DNA from: Bufo bufo
Lineage: Eukaryota; Chordata; Amphibia; Anura; Bufonidae
Assembly: GCF_905171765.1 (NCBI RefSeq)
Contig: NC_053391.1
Span: forward strand, 110,148,644 to 110,212,643
Length of the DNA stretch: 64,000 nucleotides
Reading direction: 5' to 3'
Shown: in pieces, positions 63,963-64,000 of the stretch
Layout: every line of letters starts with the position of its first letter
Numbering within the stretch: position 1 is the stretch's first letter
The notes under the pieces: model-generated
Told to the model about the DNA's origin: nothing
What the model saw: the letters and a program-made list of their open reading frames with translations, nothing else
The model's database searches: none
Program-made: the position numbers and the translations under genes

Positions 63963-64000
63963 AAAATTAAATTTATATTTTTTATATTTTTTTTTGTTAT

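Larger units (their letters stand above)
63591..64000. mobile_element. CGAGCA-type MITE carrying two tRNA-like modules, cut by window end
   Basis: TTGTTGGGCGAGCATGCTCG starts the element, followed by GTGCTCGAGTCAGTGTATTTA, then module 6 inverted, a short hairpin and module 7 forward. The module tail plus CGAGTCAGTGTATTTAAATC also occurs at 22372 and, reversed, at 39625, so the modules are a regular part of this family. Confidence 0.7.

Noticed and set aside
1..64000. Endogenous retrovirus or other LTR retroelement
   Set aside because: I looked for paired long terminal repeats, gag/pol-like frames and primer-binding sites and saw none; all RT sequences here are LINE or Penelope type.

Overview
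The window is vertebrate nuclear DNA, most likely from a frog or toad with a large, repeat-rich genome. I infer this from its mix of transposon families: piggyBac-type ends beginning TTAACCCCTTA, Tc1/mariner copies, L1, L2/CR1 and CR1 LINEs, Penelope-like elements with GIY-YIG endonucleases, and hundreds of bases of TTA- and 8-bp-TSD MITEs. There is no bacterial-style gene organisation. I found no host protein-coding exon that I can defend; every recognisable coding stretch belongs to a mobile element and nearly all are broken.

Layout. 1-2.8 kb: a hairpin, a Penelope-type terminal fragment and unassigned sequence. 2.8-5.9 kb: a Penelope-like element on the minus strand, split by two abutting TTA-flanked MITEs. 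5.9-10 kb: mostly unassigned, with a hairpin insertion at 7.6-8.0 kb and small tandem repeats. 10.06-11.27 kb: a nearly complete Tc1 element. 11.9-22.35 kb: two L2/CR1-type LINE copies in the same orientation. The first is split by a 2.2-kb palindromic MITE, the second by a 3.56-kb hAT-like element full of minisatellites and by a 138-bp hAT MITE. 22.4-24.9 kb: tRNA-like repeat modules, a foldback Tc1 derivative and a CpG-rich segment. 25.5-28 kb: a second Penelope-like element, also split by a TTA/ATA-type MITE. 28.7-35.0 kb: a 6.27-kb hAT-like element with two other hAT-like elements nested in it and two minisatellites. 35.3-36.4 kb: an internally deleted Tc1. 40.9-43.6 kb: a minus-strand CR1 LINE split by a palindromic MITE. 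43.6-46.1 kb: non-coding piggyBac-related sequence with an internal triplication. 46.1-50.5 kb: a minus-strand L1 with two insertions. 51.6-56.8 kb: a decayed piggyBac element with a Tc1 and two MITEs nested in its left part. 57-64 kb: mostly unassigned sequence with nested MITEs, ending in an inverted pair of tRNA-like modules.

The parts do not form a pathway. They record successive insertions, and in many cases the order can be read: six hAT-like insertions have 8-bp target duplications (five exact, one with a mismatch), and several TTA-type insertions cut a recognisable reading frame at one point. The most unusual points are one palindromic core carried inside three different MITE shells, the composite 6.27-kb hAT-like element, seven tRNA-like modules with good A and B boxes arranged partly as inverted pairs, and a hairpin insertion with an 18-bp target duplication and a T-rich 3' end.
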